From positions 11,044,501 to 11,108,500 of the forward strand of contig OY754470.1 of assembly GCA_963575645.1 (NCBI GenBank): a DNA stretch of 64,000 nucleotides, given 5' to 3'. Shown here piece by piece: positions 27,301 to 33,300 of the stretch. The position numbers and the translations under genes are program-made. This DNA is from Xanthostigma xanthostigma (taxonomy: Eukaryota; Arthropoda; Insecta; Raphidioptera; Raphidiidae). Below the pieces are notes generated by a model, which saw only the letters and a program-made list of their open reading frames with translations, did no database searches and was not told the origin of the DNA. Numbering within the stretch: position 1 is the stretch's first letter; each line of letters opens with the position of its first letter.

Positions 27301-30300
27301 TTCAGATCATGCGTGCTAAACGAAAGGAACATTTCTTTTAAACCTAATTTAACCATTCGCACTGCACAAGTGGAGAATAATAATAATTTATGCCAAAATT
27401 CATTTTTCAAAATTTTACAATATTTTTAGTTTGACGGTCTTCAGATTCGTAAAACATATCCCACCAAAAACATTCTGTAAAAAACTAGCCAAGTATCGAT
27501 GGAGCTGCTTGTTTATCTCTAAAAAGTAATGAAATCTAGACAAAGTCGTGCCAAGTTTAAGGTTCCTTACTGCGATTTCTTTATTATTATAGTAAATGTT
27601 GTGTGACTTGGCCGTTGAAGGGTACACAAGGGTACAAAACCAGGTGCTCCATGACACCATTGCACCAATTTGTCGCCAGAACCGGTAGAAGAACCGGCCA
27701 AGTCACACAACATTTACTATAATAATAAAGAAATCGCAGTAAGGAACCTTAAACTTGGCACGACTTTGTCTAGATTTCATTACTTTTTAGAGATAAACAA
27801 GCAGCTCCATCGAGACTTGGCTAGTTTTTTACAGAATGTTTTTGGTGGGATTTCACTTCTTTTTGTAGAAACGTGGGCATATTGATTTATTTTATTAGAT
27901 TTTCTTATTTGACACAGTTTTTTTTCTTTTTAGGAGTAGTTTTTTTTATTATTACAAATCTTTCTTTACTTTATATGTGTGTAAACCTTGAAAGTGTGCA
28001 ATTCAGACAGAGAATAGTTCCTTATCTCTATGGTAACTAATGATACAAAACAATGCTGATTTGAGTAAACAAATATCTGGTTTGCTGGAATTTCTGCCGC
28101 ACTCTCTCTCTCAACTGAGGACATTTTCATAGTCTTCGATTATCCTAGTTTTTATAGTTTTCCCTTTTTGTGGCCATTAAACACTAACTCTGTACCAAAT
28201 TTCAGCTCTCTGAGTTTATGGGAAGTACTAGTTCTATTTTGATGATCATGAGTGAGTGAGTGTATGAATGAGTGTCATAAATGCGAAACTTTGCTTTCGC
28301 TTAACTTCGGAACTAAATGACCTACAGACTTGAAATTTTGGATTTTAAGTATGTGATTATAGCTAACTGGATGACGAAAATTTCTGCGTTCTGGTCTTAT
28401 CCAGAGGTTCTCAAATAGGGGCCTGAAAATGGTTCCAGTAAAGGATGGTACGGCAGTGTTTGCTTTGCGCTCGACTTGGCGGGGGCACTGCCGTGCCCCC
28501 AGATTTTTGGAAAACGCCTGCTCGTCTGTTTGTAAGTCTGTTAGTTTGTTTGTTAGTATCTTTGTTTGTGAGCACGATACAGATCAAACGGCTGAGCAGA
28601 TCGCAATCAAATTTTTAGTAAGATGGCTGACATGTAAATATGAAGAGCCTTATTGTTTTTGGGGAACATCAGCGCATGCGTAGAAAGAGATATGTGCTAT
28701 AATATTTTTTTTCTGTATAAAGTATACCTTATTTTTCGAATTGTTTTTTGAAGAAAGTTTCGAAAACAAGTTTTTGACGTGATAACGTCTTATAAATTGA
28801 TGAATCACGTCAATATTTCTATACTTTATAGTTTCGGAAATATTTTGAAATAGAAAAAATCACCTTTTCCTTTGCTCTGAAGATGAGTCAAAAAGAAATT
28901 GACAAGCATGCTTTGGTTAATTTTTTTACTATATTATGCAACAATGCAAACGAATAGCAAATCGAAGACATTTTTTTTCTTTACTATAATATGTCAAATG
29001 TCAATATTTTTGGAGTCGGAATGGTTCTGTAATCCAACATGCTATTAATTTTTTTTGTTTGTTCATCGACCGTAGTACAAGTACCAATATAGACTAGTTT
29101 CAAAGTTATAGTAAATATACTAAATTAAACTATGTTTATTTAAAATAACACTGGTATATTACAACTCTTAAAGTTTTGTGAATTTAAACTTGTATTCTCA
29201 AATATAGAATTTAAAAACAACGGAAAACTTGTCATGATTAGAAGTTTGAAGTTCTCGCTTAGTGCAAACGGAGCTTATTGATAATATATATTGATTACAT
29301 ACCTTCATTCCGATCAGCATCTTGTTTTTTGTTAGTGTTACGTAATTTATTAAACCGTTTGAATTTCTTAACTTTTGGTGCTAATGTTACTAGCTCTTGG
29401 ATATTGGGTCCAAATAGTAAATTAAATACATTATGTCTGACAGACAAAAAATCTGGTGGCAGCTGGTTATCTTCCCTAGAAAATTCCGACAAAGTCTGGT
29501 TGCATTCTGGTTCAGTTTCTGCATTGTGTTTGTATCTCTTCTTCGGAATATTGCTAGTTATTTTACTGTTTGTCTTCCAAATATACATCCAAAAACATGG
29601 ACCAACGCATGCGTCGTGACATTTAGTTAATGACTTGAAGCTTTCATTGTGCGTATTCAAACAGCTTTTACATACGTCACATTCTTTGTTTCTTTTAGGA
29701 TTATTATCAGAACTTCTTTTGCTTCGCAGCAGATTATTTTCTCCTGAAATTTAGAAATTAAATGCTAAGAACTATTTTTTAAACCCAGTTGAAATGATTA
29801 TTTATTTTTAAAGTATATTATTTATTTATAATAGGTATTATATGTAGGTATTCGAAACACATCAGCAACATAAATAACATTTTTTAGTCGCAAAATAAAT
29901 TCAATTTACAGGTAAAGTAGAACTTATCTAAACGAACCAGTTTTAGCCGAGTTCGCGATTTATTAAGAATCAATCTGATTTTTATTCCCTGTATAGCCGA
30001 ATTCACCTAGTTTATGCGCGTCAGAACTCGGGTTATCCGAGTTTTTTTAACGATAGTCTAGTCCACATGTCTCTTTTTGATGAATTCCAGTCCTCCTTCA
30101 TCGAAAATTATTATGATCATGATTCGGAATGACATCTAAAAAGTTTTTGAAAAAATTGAAGTGGGGGACGACAGAAAGTTAAAAACATTTTAGTTAAAAA
30201 AAGACGAGTTTGGTCTTTCGTGAATATCTAAAAAAAAATTGCAGATATATGTAATCACAAAAAAGATTCTGAAAGAGCAGGAAATTTCATACAAAAATGT

Positions 30301-33300
30301 CCCATCTCCCGGAGCTCTACCACCGATTTCTATAATTTTAATTTAGAGGTGAAAATAGGGCTAAAAACTTTTTCTTTTCTATCTTTATATATAAAAATTA
30401 CGTGTCACATGTTGTCCGCGATGAACTCCTAAACTACTGAACCGATTTTAAATTTGATTTGCACACCGTGTGCAATTCGACCCAACTTGAAAGATAGAAT
30501 AGCTTACATTTCAATTTATAGTCGCAATATTATTTTATTGCAAATTATTTGTCTATTCCTTGACAGTCATAATTATCTGTTGACTGGATTGAGTGAATAT
30601 TCAATAGATGGCGCAACGTTTCATATAAGCTACAATTCAATAGCATAACCACCACGTGTTGCTGAGGTTAAGGTATCGAGCACGACGGCGCAGCCGGAGT
30701 GCTCAGCTCCAAAGGATTCTAACAGATGGCGATACCTGTTGACTGGATTGAGTGAATATTGAATAGATGGCGCAACGTTTCATATAAGCTACAATTCAAT
30801 AGCATAACCACCACGTGTTGCTGAGGTTAAGGTATCGAGCACGACGGCGCAGCCGGAATGCTCGAATATATATATATATTATCGCGTTAAAATAAAAACG
30901 CTTTTCGTGGAGACCAACTTTGCAACGGTGGAAATCTACAAATTCGAGCGAAGCCGAACCGGGCCGCTAGTTTCTTATATAATTTTCAATATTTTAGAAT
31001 TTTTAGCGTGTCGTATGAAAATAGAAAAACATTTTTTGGCCTTATTTTTACCTTTAAATTAAAATTAAAAATGTTGGTGACAGAGTTGCGGGAGGTGAGG
31101 CATTTTTTTAGGAGAATCTGTTTTGTGATATCCGCACTAGTTTATGAGATATTCGTAAAAACCAAACCCATCTTCTTTTTTTACTAGAATGTTTATATCT
31201 TTTGCAATTTTATCGTCATCGACTTCAATTTTTTCAAAAAGTTTCTAGATGTTATTCCGAATTGAATGACACCATGATCATAATTTTCGATGAAAAAGGG
31301 ATATGCGAACTAAATTATGATTGAGATGACCACATTGCCCAACTTAATTAGAGGATCAGATAAAAAAAAAATAAAATTTTGAGATTTTCAACATGGCGGG
31401 TAGATAATAAAAAATAATTATAATTGGCTTGAAATGATATTTTAAAACAAATAATTTCGGAACCAAAAAACATTCTCTCTAGTATTTTATTAAATCCCTG
31501 AAAGACGATTCTTTTACTTATCTAAGTTTTTCGATTTTTCGAGGTAGAGTCGGTTTACAATAGCTGCAGAAATACATATTTAACTATACACGCGATCATT
31601 ATTTAAACTGTTTACAAGTCCAACTCTTCATACAAAATGTGATCTACTTAGTAAAGATAATATTATCTAGCTTAGAGTTTGAATTTAATTTCTTTCATCA
31701 TCATGAAGTTCTATATTCTTTACAGGATGTTGGAAGCCACGTGTTTCTATTTTAATTTCTCAATAGTCAGTGATTTTAAGTTATTAAAAGGGCTAATATT
31801 TAGCCAAATTATAATATTAGATATCTAGGAATTACCTTTTTTGTCTCTTTACTAGATATTTATTATTTATTTATTTATTATTATATTACGCTCGATAAGA
31901 AAGATGCTCATTGCTCAACGCAATTCTTTTTTTAAAGTCTAAGAAGTTGAGAAGGGTGCGTGTACTAGTTATACATTGTGCCGCATTTATGATGAAGACA
32001 TCCCCATATTTTCGCTCTTTGAAGGAATACAGATTTGAATTTTTGCAGTCATATTAAATCTGTCTGGTTATGCGAGTATTAAATATATTTAAAAAAGTGT
32101 AACTGTGGAATATATACCTAATAGTCCGGGAGGTGGTGTCAAAATTTATCAGTGATTTATCTCCGACTCAAATGTAATTGATTGAAGAGTTTAACCATTA
32201 CTCTGTTCGAAATCGAAAGTCAGTCAGCGCTCCCGCGGTGGGTGTGAGCGTGGGAGGCTGCGAAACTCGTCGGAAAAACTATGAAAAAAAGTGATAAATC
32301 TGCTGATGAAAATTTGTAAGATTGTAAATAATTGATGATTAAACGTGAAAATACTCGTCAGTCACTTTCCCGACGGGGGAAGCATCGTCAGTCATGAATG
32401 ATTTCCTTTAAAAGAATATCAATTGCTCAGTGTTTGAATTTAAAATCGACATTTTCAGAACGAATAGTAGGACTAGAAAGTTTCAGTTCCTACTATTCGT
32501 TCTGAAAATATCGATTTTAAATTCAAACACTGAGCAATTGATATTCTTTTAAAGGAAATCATTCATGACTGACGATGCTTCCCCCGTCGGGAAAGTGACT
32601 GACGAGTATTTTCACGTTTAATCATCAATTATTTACAATCTTACAAATTTTCATCAGCAGATTTTTTTTCATAGTTTTTCCGACGAGTTTCATAGCCTCC
32701 CACGCCCACACCCACCGCGGTCGCGCTGACTGACTTTCGATTTCGAACAGAGTAATGGTTAAACTCTTCAATCAATTACATTTGAGTCGGAGATAAATCA
32801 CTGAAAAAATTTTGACACCACCTCCCGGACTATAACGTACACTTTTTAATGAAAATTTCACATAGCTCATTACACTAATATACCAAACACACGTTTAGTT
32901 TCATCTCAATTGTGTGTGAAACAGCGAGTAGCGACTAGTAAATTTATATTTGTATGTCTGACAGTTAAGATTTGAATTAATTACGAAGACAATGCCTACT
33001 TTGCCTTTTTTGTCGCTCATATGGATTTAAAAGGCAACTGACAGAGATATAATTATTGGAATGGCAAAATCATAGAATTTTTGTTAGTTTACACACTAGT
33101 GCGAAAAATAGTCATTTTAACACCACTATGCAGGCAAGAAAAGCAGCTATTTATAGAGTCGTGCAAAGAAGTGATTTCGGGAACGAGCATTGTGTATACT
33201 TAAAGGAAAAAGAAGGATACATTGGCTAGGAAATATTATTTTTTTATAGATGAAAGTGAAGAAAAGAAACAACTGTGCTTTATTGTAGTATTTATAATAA

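Noticed and set aside
27670-27885. 71-residue plus open frame as a host gene
   Set aside because: The same residues are encoded by the inverted arm; it is part of a repeat.
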